Source: Adiantum capillus-veneris (Eukaryota > Streptophyta > Polypodiopsida > Polypodiales > Pteridaceae). Taken from it: DNA of 64,000 nucleotides. The stretch is taken from the NCBI GenBank assembly GCA_014529385.2, contig CM043958.1, forward strand, positions 77,128,669 through 77,192,668, written 5' to 3'. The notes beneath the pieces are model-generated. The model did not search any database and had not been told where the DNA came from. It saw only the letters and a list, made by a program, of their open reading frames with translations. Below are positions 18,521-29,226 of the stretch, in pieces; position 1 is the stretch's first letter, and each line of letters begins with the position of its first letter. A program made the translations under genes and the position numbers.

Positions 18521-20007
18521 GGTTGGTCATTTGTTTAGTTTTTTTCCTTTTAGCTCTCGATACGCCGGTGCATATGGCCAGAGAACCAAAGGCTATCAAT
18601 CATAAGGTGGAGTGAAATTGAATAGCCAGAGTGTTTTTGGGCACTCAACAAAAAGAGAGGCGCACAGGCGACAAAGTAACATCTAACTAGTGATTAGTCA
18701 CATCAAAAGGAGAGAAAAAAAGTAATTGAGCTCTCCGGTGCTATCGCTTCTGCGGCTGTCTTACGAACCAATCGGATAGATTGGTTATCCACCTCAACTC
18801 AAAAAAGCTGAAGATAAAGTAGCCTTAGGTACTTAAAGTGGAGGTAACGTAAATGAATTAATAGATAAAGACTAAGTTCTTTAACGTCGTTTGAGATGGC
18901 AAGGGCCTTTGTACACAGCGACATACCTTAAAATATGCCATGCTGCTTACAATTTCACGGGATAAAGTGCCATTTATCCTTGCTTGCAGAAAATGGCATA
19001 TTTGACATAGTTGAGGGGAACTTCGATAATCAAATGTTACGTTAGCCTAGCACCTAAAGATCTAAGGGGAACCTTTTACTCAAGAAACTAGTGTGTATGC
19101 TTTATTAAAAGGTGCTATTGAGGATTACTGCAGGAAAGGAAAGGGAAGGAAAGGAAAAGCATAGCATGTTGTAGAAGCAGCTTCATTGAATTTAGCGTCC
19201 CCTATCGCTAAGCGTAGGTAACGTTGGATTAGGGCTGAAAGCTATGAAAGCCCTTTGTGGCACCTTGAAATTGGAGCTAGCATAATATCATGAAGTTGCC
19301 GCCGTTTACACCGAGATAGTCAGCGGTTCAAGTCCGTTATTGCGATTTTGCCGCGAGTTAATTTCTTACAGGGTTTATGTCTTTCCTCTTCTATGATAGT
19401 CTATCATACACTTTCTTTAAAACATCTATCGAGTGTAAGCGAAAGGCACTTAAAAAAAATCCAATACATACAAGAACTTTAAAAAAGACCGAGGATATAA
19501 TATCTTTAAGCCAATCTGCCAAAGTCCACTACGTTCCTGTACCCTTTGCTCTTAAAAAGGAACTGAGAAAAAGGCCTGGGTAAAGAGAAAGCCCATAATC
19601 GGCGAGGCCATACGCTCGTGGAGCTTCTCGCGAAGTATAGCTCACATCCTCATATGGAATTGGATTTTAATTCTCCTTAGAATCTTCCTATTAGTTGCCA
19701 TCAAAGACTTTTGCTTGTTTTTTGTTCTCTATAATTGAGCGGACTAGCCTATATGTGCTCATGCTAAGGTGTGTATCGCACGCGCTTTATTTAAAATACT
19801 TTCATTATCAAAAGATAATAAAAACTTGCGGAACAGGTACTAAAGATCTCTGAAATAAACCGGGGGTTGACTCGCCAATACGGCGATATTTCCAGGAACT
19901 AGAAGAATTACGAAGGAAAAAGCTTCTTTCAAGGTCTCGTCGCTTCGGTGAGTCACTTGAGCCCCGAGACATTTTCAGTGCCATGAAAGGGTAAAGTGAA
20001 GAAAAAA
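18521..20007. other. Remaining NUMT, unassigned
   Basis: About 1.5 kb continuous with the mitochondrial block. There is a (GGAAA)-like tract near 19133-19158 and a hypothetical 68-codon frame at 19377-19583 (+) rich in Lys. An inverted AAATATGCCAT/ATGGCATATTT pair lies at about 18930-19000. No gene is recognised. Confidence 0.5.
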
Positions 20008-21340
20008 CGTCAAATTGTCCTCAATGTCAAAAACAAACACCCATACCTCATGTAACATTGTTTCAAATGTCACCTGTTCCTAAGTGGAGTAATTTTTTAG
20101 TTACTTACTTATCAAGCCGGACATTTCCTGAGGATATGAGTAAACACCGTTAAAGAGAAATTGAAACTGAAGGAAAAGATTATGCTCTTATTGGAAACCA
20201 ATTGTATCAAAGGTAAAGATCAACACCTGTGTCTTTGTGCAAATGCAGATGAATATATTCCCATTATAGAACAAGCACATGCTGGATTAGCTAGAGGTGA
20301 CTTTTCTAGTGAGATCACTGCAAGAGCAATCTTAATGGCAGGCATATGGTGGCCAACACTTTTTGCAGATGCCAAGGAGTATGTTCAAAGGTATGATGCT
20401 TGTCAACGAGCCAAAATGCCAACCCGTGTAGATAGCATGTCCTTAATACCAATGATGGGAGCTAGAGCTTTCGCAAAATGGGGTATAGATTTTGTTGGGC
20501 AATACAACCACCTGCTTATAGAGCCCAAGCTCAATATATCATTGTAGCTATGGACTATTTGACCAAGTGGATCGAGGCTAAAGCAACTCAAAAGAATGAT
20601 GCCAAAACCACCGCCGCATTCTTATATGAGTATGTGTTCACAAGATATGGTATGCCAATAGAAATAGTAAGTGATAGGGAACTCATTTCCTAAATGAGGT
20701 AATCGAGTATCTGCTTAATGAATTTATGGTCATCTATAACAAATCAGCTCCCTATCACTCAAAATCAAACAGACAAGCTGAGCATACGAATAAAATTCTT
20801 AGCTCGGTATTGACCAAAGTGGTTAGTTCAGGAGGGACAGACTGGGAAATGAATCTCCATGCTGCTCTATGGGCTTATCGAGTTTCATTCAAAACAGCTT
20901 TAAATGCTACACCCTTTAACCTTGTTTATGGTCTTGATGCCATACTGACAATAGAAATTCTATTGCCGATACTAAGGGTAGCTAAGGATCTTGAGTGGAC
21001 TGGAAATGAATTTTCAGAGAGACTTGAAGATTTAGAAAAGCTAGATGAGCAAAGGCTAACTGTTGTAGCTTAGATCTATGCACAAAAGAGGAAACAAAAA
21101 CAGTTTTTTTGATTCCCATCTAATTACAAAAATCTTCAAAAAAGGGGACTTAGTTTTAATATATTCCCTTAAACAACACATTCCCAAGTTTAAGAAAAAG
21201 GAAAACAGACGTTTATCATTGAAGATGTATCTCCAAGTGGAGCAGTTAAGTTGTCCACCCTAGATGGTGAACCAATGGCCAACTGGATTAGTGGATGTCG
21301 TTTAAAGAAGTACAATTTTCCACTACCAGTGAATTGTTAG
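20008..21340 (+). pseudogene. Integrase: end of HHCC module 1, module 2, core and C-terminus (gypsy-young)
   Basis: The region starts with SNCPQCQKQ (end of module 1) and a WSNFLVTYLSSRTFPED linker. Module 2 follows (EQAHAGLARGDFSSEITARA with the second His changed to Asp, then GIWWPTLF and YDACQRAK with the first Cys changed to Tyr). The core has WGIDFVG (catalytic Asp, about 20480), EIVSDREL (second Asp) and SNRQAEHTN (catalytic Glu, about 20770). The C-terminal part contains FKKGDLVLIYSLKQHIPKFKKK. Frames change at about 20510, 20690, 21070 and 21200. In an active element this enzyme inserts the cDNA; here it is dead. Confidence 0.88.
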
Positions 21341-21504
21341 AAAGGATGCATGCAACTAAGCAAAGAAAGATAAAACGACAACAGGTTATTGATGAAGCCC
21401 AAGAGAAATCTCGGCTTTGAGTACTCAAAAGAAAAGCTGCTCTCAAGAATCAACAAATACCTATTCCAATGAACACTCTGGAAATAGATGACCGATAATG
21501 GGAA

Positions 21505-21993
21505 TTGCAGAAAGATGCAGGGTCAACAGATAATAAATGGTTAGATGGGATGGACCATCGCATCAAAGTACAAGTGAACAATGATAGCACAAATGCATTG
21601 GTTGACACAGAAGCTCGAGTAAATGCAGCGAGTTATTCCATGTACAAGAAAGCAATAAGTCAGTCTTTGATAGCAAGGATAGTGACTATCAAAGGATGCA
21701 ACAAGAACCCAACACCAACATTGCGAGTAGTCAATTTAAATGTGATAGTACACGGATTTTCATGTCCTTATCAGTTTGTATGCTTACCAGATGAACACAT
21801 GAATGAGACAATGATTCTTGGAATCTCATGGATACGGACGTACAAGGCAGTACCAGATTGGGATACCAATCAGCTCAAGCTATCACCTAAAGGCGGACAA
21901 CTCATTGTTCCAATTGCACCAAGCAAGGAGGAATGGAAAGGGAGTTACCAGCAGAGCAAACCGCAAAGCAATCAATCTTCTCCATCCTATTGA
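21505..21993 (+). pseudogene. Second retropepsin-like domain, downstream of integrase (gypsy-young)
   Basis: 162 codons. NALVDTEARVNAASYSMYKK near residues 30-50 matches the old copy's ALADTGAWFNA; here the DTG triad is D34-T35-E36, so catalysis is unlikely. MILGISWIRTYKAVPDWD near residues 105-122 is the retropepsin C-terminal motif. The domain is a separate reading frame after integrase, followed by the IWVPK region. It shares order and sequence with 2660-3004 on the minus strand, so the second domain is ancestral to both copies. Whether it was a protease, an inactive structural domain or something else is open. Confidence 0.65.
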
Positions 21994-22014
21994 CAAGCAA
22001 ATGCTGCAAGTAGC

Positions 22015-22621
22015 ATGCAAGGAGTCAAGAAAATCTGGGTACCAAAATCACAGCTTAAGGACAAGCCTATTCAAATCTGGGTGCCCAAAACATCATCTAT
22101 TGTACCGAAGATGATTCCAAGGTTCAAAACACAAAGAGGAGCATCTCCGAGCAAACAATATTACACACAATGGATTTGGAAGAAAAAGGAGCACTTATCT
22201 TCTCCACAAACGGTAAAACCGATCAAGCAATGGGGAGTTAAGTCTCAGAAGACTCAACCACACCATTTTGACCAAGACAAACAAACCAATATATCAATGG
22301 CGGGTAAAATCTCGACAACAGGCACTAGTGATACCAATAGCTCAAAAAAGCCGCGTGCCAAAGTATCCCGATGGTACAATCAAGCAAAGAGCACACAAGC
22401 TACAAGATTTGCTCTTTGGAAGACAGCCAAGGAAAACCTCTACATCAGAAACCCTTGAGTTAATTACTCAAGACCTAACTCTTGCACATCATAATGGTTT
22501 TAGTTGCATTGATCTTGAAAGCATGGTAGAACCAACCAAGGCTATGCATAGACACGATTGGTTAACCCACGCACACAGTCGTCCTGGTGTACGCCATCTA
22601 GGAGCGGTGGAAGGGAACTAA
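22015..22621 (+). pseudogene. IWVPK-motif basic region (gypsy-young)
   Basis: Reading frames 22015-22458 and 22268-22621. The first has KKIWVPKSQLKDKPIQIWVPK (two IWVPK units about 15 residues apart), then Gln/Ser/Lys-rich sequence; the second ends with RHDWLTHAHSRPGVRHLG. Both parts are collinear with gypsy-old 2625-1818. Very basic and low in hydrophobic residues, with no known domain. A frameshift or an overlapping frame links them. Confidence 0.5.
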
Positions 22622-24150
22622 GTAATTAAGGGCAATGTTTGAAGAGTGAGAAAAAAGTTTGATGTTAAGATGTGATTTTTTGCAAAATTACCTAATAATG
22701 CCCTTATAAATCATCATCAAGGAAAATTAACTGATAATATCTCCTCGATGAGTGTAAATAGTTTATATACTATCAAAAAATCATTAAAAAATAGTCTTTT
22801 TTGGTACTTTTTTTAATCATTTTTCTTGATATTGAGACTTAAAAATGGAGAAATCCAACAAAAAAGAATAAAGCTGTGGTTTTTAATGGATTTTCTTAAT
22901 TACTAGATTTCACTTTTCTTTTTTAGCGCATTTTGTTATTTTCTTTGATTTTTTTAATAAACAGGTCAAAAATTAATAATAAATAGCAAATGAGTTCAGA
23001 TGGAAAAACTGAAGATACGTTGATGATCAGAAGGAAAAGGCGAACAGGCACAAAATAATTTCAATCAAATCGGCAGATGGAAGCGGGAAGCCTAAATTAG
23101 GCGGCCAGACCTACTTTTGCAGAATTCTTGCAGAATGAGCTACAAGAATCCGATTGGGAAAATTTTTGAGTCTAACATAGATTTCACGGCCTAATAGGAC
23201 GAATTGGGGAATTTGGAAAAAAATGGTTCGGGAAGTCCAAGTATAGATACCCAAGGTAGTTTTAAATCACCTCATTTCTACTTGTCGCCTTTGGAGAGAG
23301 AGCTTTTCAACCTTTTTCGCGCACATTTTTTGGAGTCCATAGTTGCCTGTTTTTAATGCCATCTCACACGAGACATGAGGGGGGTCCCAAGTAGAAAAGC
23401 TAGGTTTTTGGCAGATGCCAGAATTGGACTTTGACTCCACAGACAGCTTATAGATTGTGGCTCTATATACAATGTATATGGTTGGTTTCATAAAATCAAT
23501 CAAGGCAAAACCTCAGAAAGCAGAAAATAGCTCGAAAGCTACAAAGCGTCAAATTTGACATACGAGGTCAAATTGACTCCAAATGGACCAAAATTGGATG
23601 AGTTGCTTCAGGACTATGTAGCGGACAAGTTCGTAGCCTCAAAAGTGACTAGCCAACTCCATAGACCATGTAGTCACAAAAATCGGTGATTTCAGAGTCA
23701 ACAAAGCACGAAGTGATGCTAGCAAGATGAAACTTTACGAAATTCAATTTAGGACTTGTTTTAGGTGTGTTAAATATGTTTAGCTCAAAATTTTCAAGTT
23801 TTGCAAAAAAAAGTTGACTGTTGTAAATAATCGCAATTATTTACTTTTGCAAATTTTTGGCTTGAAAATGATACCATCACCTCACCTATCACTTGTGCAC
23901 ACCTATTACATGCCACATTTCAAGTATGAGCCAAATTGATCAATGATAACTTGGAAAATTGTCAAAAAATGCAAAGAAGTATTTTTAAACCAATTTCTAA
24001 GTTGTGGAGATCCAAATCACCTCATATCACATACGCATCTATGCATGTTCAAAAATTGATTTGAAGCAAATTGGACTCAATTTGTCAGCAATTCAAATTG
24101 CAGGACATTTCAAAGCGGAATCTGCCCAGTTTTCTAACTTTGGCACTCTA
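22622..24150 (+). other. Non-coding spacer of gypsy-young
   Basis: AT-rich, no credible frame. It holds a palindrome GTAAATAATCGCAATTATTTAC at 23825-23846, the same motif as in the leader. Sequence around 22740-23000 resembles gypsy-old near 1500-1770. Confidence 0.6.
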
Positions 24151-24167
24151 TTCACTTAACAGGAGCA

Positions 24168-27100
24168 ATGCAAGCTGCAAAGAAGGCCAAGAAGAGGGTC
24201 ACTCAAAAAGAGAAGCTGCAAGAGCTTCCACCATACCAACTGGACCCCAGTTCAGTAAAGACAGCCAAGGAAACATGTCTATCCAAAGAACAGCTTGAGG
24301 AGAACAACGCAACAATTTTCACAGGCACATTTAAAAGTGCAGAAGGACATCAGGTAGAACTACAACTTTGCCAAAAGAGGTCTATGATGTCGCGGCAAAG
24401 CCAGAAAAAAAAGAAGCTAACAGAGGGATTGGACTCAAAGAGTTCTACAACCAAGAGCCATGTGGTGTAGACTTCCAGAGAGCCCATGAGCTTTTGGCTA
24501 CAATAAAAGAAGATGGAACAACCCAGATTACTGACCAACAAGGGCAGAAGGTAGAAGTGGTAATTACGAAAGAAATAGTGGCTGAAGCTCTCAAGTTGCC
24601 GATAGAATGGATGATGGTGAGAGCTAGAGAAAGAAAGATAGCAGGTACCTTCACCAAGGAAACCGTAGTGGCAACCTTTGCTGACCTCATCCAGAAGGAA
24701 GTGGAAGAACCAGCACAATTATATCACCAACACTTCTACTTTCTAGCAAAGAGACCGCCAAGGTACACAACACCCAATCATGCAGTTACAACTAACTTCA
24801 CACAAGTATTAAAGTCGACAACCAGGCAACCCATTGATCACACAGAGTATGTGCTATCCACGCTGAAGGGTACCAAGAAAGAGGGCAAGATAACGTATCT
24901 GGGAGCACCTGAGGTACTCAGCATACCATGCTATCGGCATGGTAGAAAATTTGCTGCCTGCCCTAGATCAGAACACATGGATTGTGTCTGCACAGCCATC
25001 CCCTCGAGCCACAAGGTCCACAGAAAGAGCTTACAAATTTGATGAAGAATCTATCGAGATCTCTCTTGAAGCACATAGCAGCGAAAGCTCAGACAACGAG
25101 GAAAGAAGAACCCAGATTGAAGAGATGAAAAGAAAAGAAGTGGCTTCACATCAAGAGGAGCCTCAACAGAAAAAGGCGAGGTTTGAAAGAGAGAAGCACA
25201 CCTATGAAAGAAGCCGCCAAGCTGCATGAGAGGACCTTGAAAAGTGGGTACCTAAAGAGGTAAAAGGACCTAGAACAAAGCACCCTGCAAGGAAAGAGGC
25301 AGAAGACCCCACTAAATTTTTAGAACGCATGTACGCGGAAGCAGAAGCTTTAAAGATAAAAGAAGCTCAAGAAGCTGAAAGAAAAGCTAGAGAAGAGGCA
25401 ATCGAGCAAGAAAGACAAGCTGAAGCGACACAACAAAGTGAAGCCCAACACGAAGAGAGTGAGATGTCTCCCTGATCATTATCACCTGCTACGGAACCAC
25501 AAGACCACCCCATGCCAAGCCCTCCCCCATCACCAACAGTTAGACTCACTGAGGGTGAGCAAAACAAAGCAAACAAGCCAGAATTGCAAAGGGCAGAAAG
25601 TCCTTCACCACAGGAGACAACAAGTTTTGAGAAACCAAAGGCACAAGAAATAGAGGCCACAACGTCTACAATCACCCAGTAGGAAACGGCCGAGGCATCC
25701 ACGAGCCTCAAGAAGACAAAGCAGTAGAGGCAACCACACAGCCACAAATAGACGTAGAAGCCTTGCCGCAACCAGTAGCTGCCATAGTCCCACCCAAGGA
25801 GCCACACATAGAGACTTCTGAAACATCTAGGCAGCTCACAAAAACTGAAGATTGGGAGACAAATGATGAAGTAATTCTCCAAGTAAATGAATATGCAAAG
25901 CAGATGCAGGAGATGACATAGAAAATGCGATCAACAGCATTTAGCCGCAGTGCTAAGGCTAGAGAGTTAGAGATGGTAATAGATGCTCTACAAGGAGAAC
26001 TAGAGGACAGATTGAATGTCATCACTATCTGCAAAAACAAATCCAAGAATTGAAAGATGAAGCTAAACAACACCAGCTAGCCAGAGAAAATCAACAAAAG
26101 GAAATGGAAGAACTAGGTGAACTTCTCATGAAGTTATGAGACAACTGCAAGACAAAAGACGAACAACTGATAGAGGCTACCAAAAAACTCTTAACTACAA
26201 CTCTATCAGTTCAAGAGATCCAAGTGCAGCTTGATGTAGCAAACACTTCATTACAATACTCAGAGCAAAGGATCAATGATTAGGCAACCTTCTTGCAACA
26301 GATAAGAGAAAATCCCGCAGTTGCCTCGATCAAAGGTACAGACGAAGTGTATAAAGCACTGGAGAAAAAGAATAAAGATCCCAAACTAGAGCAGTCACAA
26401 CATAGAGACCTTGCATTAATGTGAGTACAAAGAGAAAAAGAGCTGCTCAAGGAGATAATAGAGCTCAAGAGAGTTAATCAGCTACTGCGAGATGGACAAC
26501 AAGAGACGTAGGAAGAAGCAGGTACATCAAAACAACCCCACATTGAAATTCCCTCAGTCTCTTTCACTAAGATGGAAACACAGTCGGTAGAAGGGCTAGG
26601 TGGAGAAGATGACTTTCAGGTACCAATAACAGAAGCCGATGAAGTGCCAATGGTCCAACTGTCAAAAGATGAAGAAGATGCACTCAAGGAGAAGGTTGCC
26701 CAGGAGACGGATGAGCAATGGAAAGCAACGATGGATTGGGAGTTGAGAGTTCTTCATTTTGTCAATGTTACTCAACTCACTCCCAACCAAATCAATGCAC
26801 AATGGCATCAACAATCACTGCCATATCCCTTGATCAAGGTAGAGCTGCTCTACAGATCAAGGAACGACTATATAAAGACATGCAAGTAGAAGGCGCAGAT
26901 GAAGTCCACCCCAAGTGGAGAACGAGATGGCTGAACAAGAATCCCAGATACTTGATTTTGTTCACAAGAGCACCTGTGGAACGTCAAAAAGACCCGACTT
27001 TTTGTCCTGTACCAAGAGTAAGGACGTGGCAAGCACATGAGGCAATGACAAAGAAGCGGTCTATATGGCTAAATTATCCGAGATTTCTAGCTTCAAAAAA

Positions 27101-27677
27101 GGGAACGCCAACAGAGGAATACATGGTGAAAACCCTAACGGGCACCATGGCATTCTTCAAAAGTCTCCCTGATCTCTCATGTGCTATGCTCTACAAAATT
27201 TTCCGAATGCTACTCACATGCATAGAAGCCTTTCATGAGCCAGAGCAAGCAGGAGCACCATGGATGTCCTTCCTCGAGGGAAATAAAGGTCTATGCTACG
27301 ACCTAAGCGGCCAACCTTCCGAAGAAGTCCTTTATGGCTTCTACGCTCGCTGCATGTTCTTGCCATCTCATAATATGTTGGCGTTTGAGGAAGCGTTCTA
27401 CACAAGGTTCTTCACTTGGCGAACGAAGATTTTTGGGTCAGTGATCAACAACCTAACTTCCAAATTCCTAGGCTACTCCACCATCCAGCTCAAGAACATA
27501 GTCACTATGCAATTTTTGCAGGTTCCAGATAAAGAAAGAAAGATCAGATATGAGATAGCTTTACATGCACTTAAAGACCGCCTCGCCACTTCATCAACCC
27601 AAAGATTATTTCAGCCCATAAAGCTGTGTCAAGGGAGGACACACACAAGGAGGGGGGGAATGTTAGCATCAAGCTAA
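24168..27677 (+). pseudogene. Large accessory ORF of gypsy-young (post-pol, coiled-coil rich), broken
   Basis: About 1170 codons in sense orientation, reaching the polypurine tract and slightly into the 3' LTR. Frames: 24168-24470, 24368-25042, 24939-25229 and on to about 26540 with scattered stops, 26572-26889, 26718-27677. The N-terminal part (about 24400-25000) is globular (GVDFQRAHELLATIKEDG, VVITKEIVAEALKLPIEWMM). The middle (25040-26540) is Glu/Lys/Gln-rich with long coiled-coil-like heptads. The C-terminal part is globular and open for 319 codons (PKWRTRWLNKNPRYLILFTR, PLDLSCAML-like, FYTRFFTWRTKIFGSVINN). No catalytic motif, no signal peptide and no clear transmembrane helix are visible, so an envelope role is not supported. 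Confidence 0.6.
27648..27660 (+). promoter_or_regulatory. Polypurine tract of gypsy-young
   Basis: GGAGGGGGGGAA runs into the 3' LTR start TGTTAGC at 27661. It overlaps the end of the accessory ORF. Confidence 0.85.
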
Positions 27678-28580
27678 CTCGGATACCATTTTTTTGAGCT
27701 CTCATTGTAAAAACATTTATTATTATGATGAATCGAGAATATTGTAACTCCTATTTTCCGGATAAACTTTATAATTGATGAGCTGGGGCTACAAGCTTCA
27801 CAGATTGTATCAACATGTCTTTACCTATCTTTAGCTAGAGCTCCCAGATTATTAGTTTTGACCACCAAAAACCTTGGCTAAGGTATAAAAGTCAATTTTG
27901 TAAAGTTATTAATGAGTTTTGGATAATAAAATACAGAGCGTGAGCTAACAATGCTCATTTCTCTCCTTCTCGCGCTTCCTACTCCCTCCCTGGTTGTCAC
28001 ATTGTAGTTGTGTCTGTTGCATTGCAACCGCAAGTAAGAGCTCTACGCATTGATGTAAGCATTTCACGGTATTTGGTAGCTTTTGACGACGCCGACCCGT
28101 GGCCTAATTTCATCATAAGTAGGAATTTACACTTCAAAATCAAAAACTAAGTATAGGCGGGGTATTAGGGCATCATTGCTAAGCATTTAGAGGCATTCTG
28201 GGTCGAAAACGACTAGGTCAAAAATTCACTACTGTTAATAATCGCAATTTTGGCACTTGACCTAAAGTGAGATTTGAGACCATAAGCATGTGTGCTTATG
28301 TCTTATAAGCATGTCCTAGAAGTTTTGTAACGTTTGGATGTCATTTAATGCTGTAATGGATGTGATTTGTTTGTCAATGAGCTATTGGCTTTTGGTGATT
28401 TCAGTCACTTGAGTGTAGCCTGAGTTAAATGCAAGTTGTTTGTTGTTTTCAAAGAGATTGACAACCTCTTGTAGCCTCTATGCACTAGTCAAGTCAGCTT
28501 CGTCTCGTAGATTGACAATTTATTCGTGGTTCTCACTACATCTGCAATAAGATAGGAGTGAGGTAGACACCCATCCCACA
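27661..28580 (+). repeat. 3' LTR of gypsy-young
   Basis: 920 bp, TGTTAGCATC...CCCATCCCACA, with TATAAAA at 27884-27890 as in the 5' LTR. Followed directly by the target duplication CACCA (28581-28585). Confidence 0.95.
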
Positions 28581-28585
28581 CACCA
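28581..28585. repeat. Target-site duplication CACCA (right)
   Basis: Matches 8500-8504; copia-A sequence resumes here in register. Confidence 0.9.
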
Positions 28586-29226
28586 TCACATTGCTTAAAC
28601 TGTATACCCAAGTAATGATGCAGCAACCCCAAATCTTTCATCTTGAAAGTAGCATTCAAATCAGCCTTAACTTTATCAATATGTCTCTCATTTGGTACAA
28701 TGATCAACAAATCATCGACATAAAGAACCACAATGAGAAGTACATTACCCTCACACTTTACATACAATGTGCTTTCTGTTGGACTGTTACGAAAGCCTTG
28801 TTTGACCAAGTGAGTTTCAAATTTCTCATATAAAGCACGAGGAGATTGCTTCAACCCATACAAAGCCTTCTTACATCTGCACACATAACCCTTTGCAACA
28901 AGTCGAGCCTTATGGTGATCGATCTCACCATCCAGCTTGCATTTCAACTTGTAAACCCACTTCATACCAATGGCCTGTTTTCCAGGAGGCAAATCACATA
29001 AAGTCCATGTGTAATTGTTTATAAGTGCATCATATTTTGATTGCATGGTAGCCATCCAATTTTTCGAATTTTGTGCTTCATCAAAAGAGAGAGGTTCCTC
29101 AACATCATGTAAGCTAGACACAGCCAGAGCATAACAATATGATGCATAAGATGCATGGAGAGAGCCTGAACGAGTACAATTAGACATAGGTGCATCCAAT
29201 TTACTGTCATGCAATGTATGCACCAA
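28586..29226 (-). pseudogene. copia-A reverse transcriptase
   Basis: EPLSFDEAQNSKNWMATMQS, GKQAIGMKWVYKLKCKLDGE, VCRCKKALYGLKQSPRALYE, VVLYVDDLLIIV (catalytic YVDD intact) and MKDLGLLHHYLGIQFKQCDG. Between LVAKGY and VCRCKK about 80 codons that copia-D has are missing, including the first catalytic Asp motif. Cut at the left by gypsy-young. Confidence 0.9.

Larger units (their letters stand above)
16891..20007. other. NUMT: about 3.1 kb of mitochondrial DNA
   Basis: A block unlike the flanking retroelement. It has parts of mitochondrial rrn18 and rrn26, trnA(UGC), a mitovirus-like remnant and unassigned stretches. The left border follows TGTGAAAAAA (16881-16890) and the right border is GAAAAAACGTCAAATTG (20001 on). 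GAAAAAA at both borders is either a short target duplication or microhomology. rRNA pieces lie in opposite orientations, which fits either a recombined mitochondrial chromosome or multi-fragment joining. Gypsy sequence continues on both sides in register. Confidence 0.85.
8505..28580 (+). mobile_element. gypsy-young: complete-ended Ty3/gypsy element with NUMT inside
   Basis: A plus-strand LTR retrotransposon of 20076 bp. LTRs are 8505-9414 and 27661-28580 (roughly 90% identical by eye, each starting TGTTAGC and ending CCCACA), and 5-bp target duplications CACCA flank it. Inside, in order: PBS, 1.9-kb leader, gag, protease, basic linker, RNase H (RT deleted), zinc-finger module 1, mitochondrial insertion (16891-20007), zinc-finger module 2 with integrase, second protease-like domain, IWVPK region, 1.5 kb non-coding DNA, 3.5-kb accessory ORF, polypurine tract. 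Without the NUMT the element is about 17 kb. The PBS and 3' extra ORF suggest the Athila/Tat side of Ty3/gypsy, but the lineage is not certain. Confidence 0.93.

Noticed and set aside
19300-19350. A possible second tRNA (GTCAGCGGTTCAAGTCCG)
   Set aside because: Only a T-arm-like piece; no acceptor, D- or anticodon arm can be completed around it.
24168-27677. Envelope gene of an endogenous retrovirus
   Set aside because: No signal peptide, cleavage site, fusion-peptide-like or transmembrane segment is visible; the centre is coiled coil.
8505-28580. Two separate gypsy elements flanking an organellar fragment
   Set aside because: Coding order is continuous across the NUMT, and one LTR pair with matching CACCA duplications bounds the whole.
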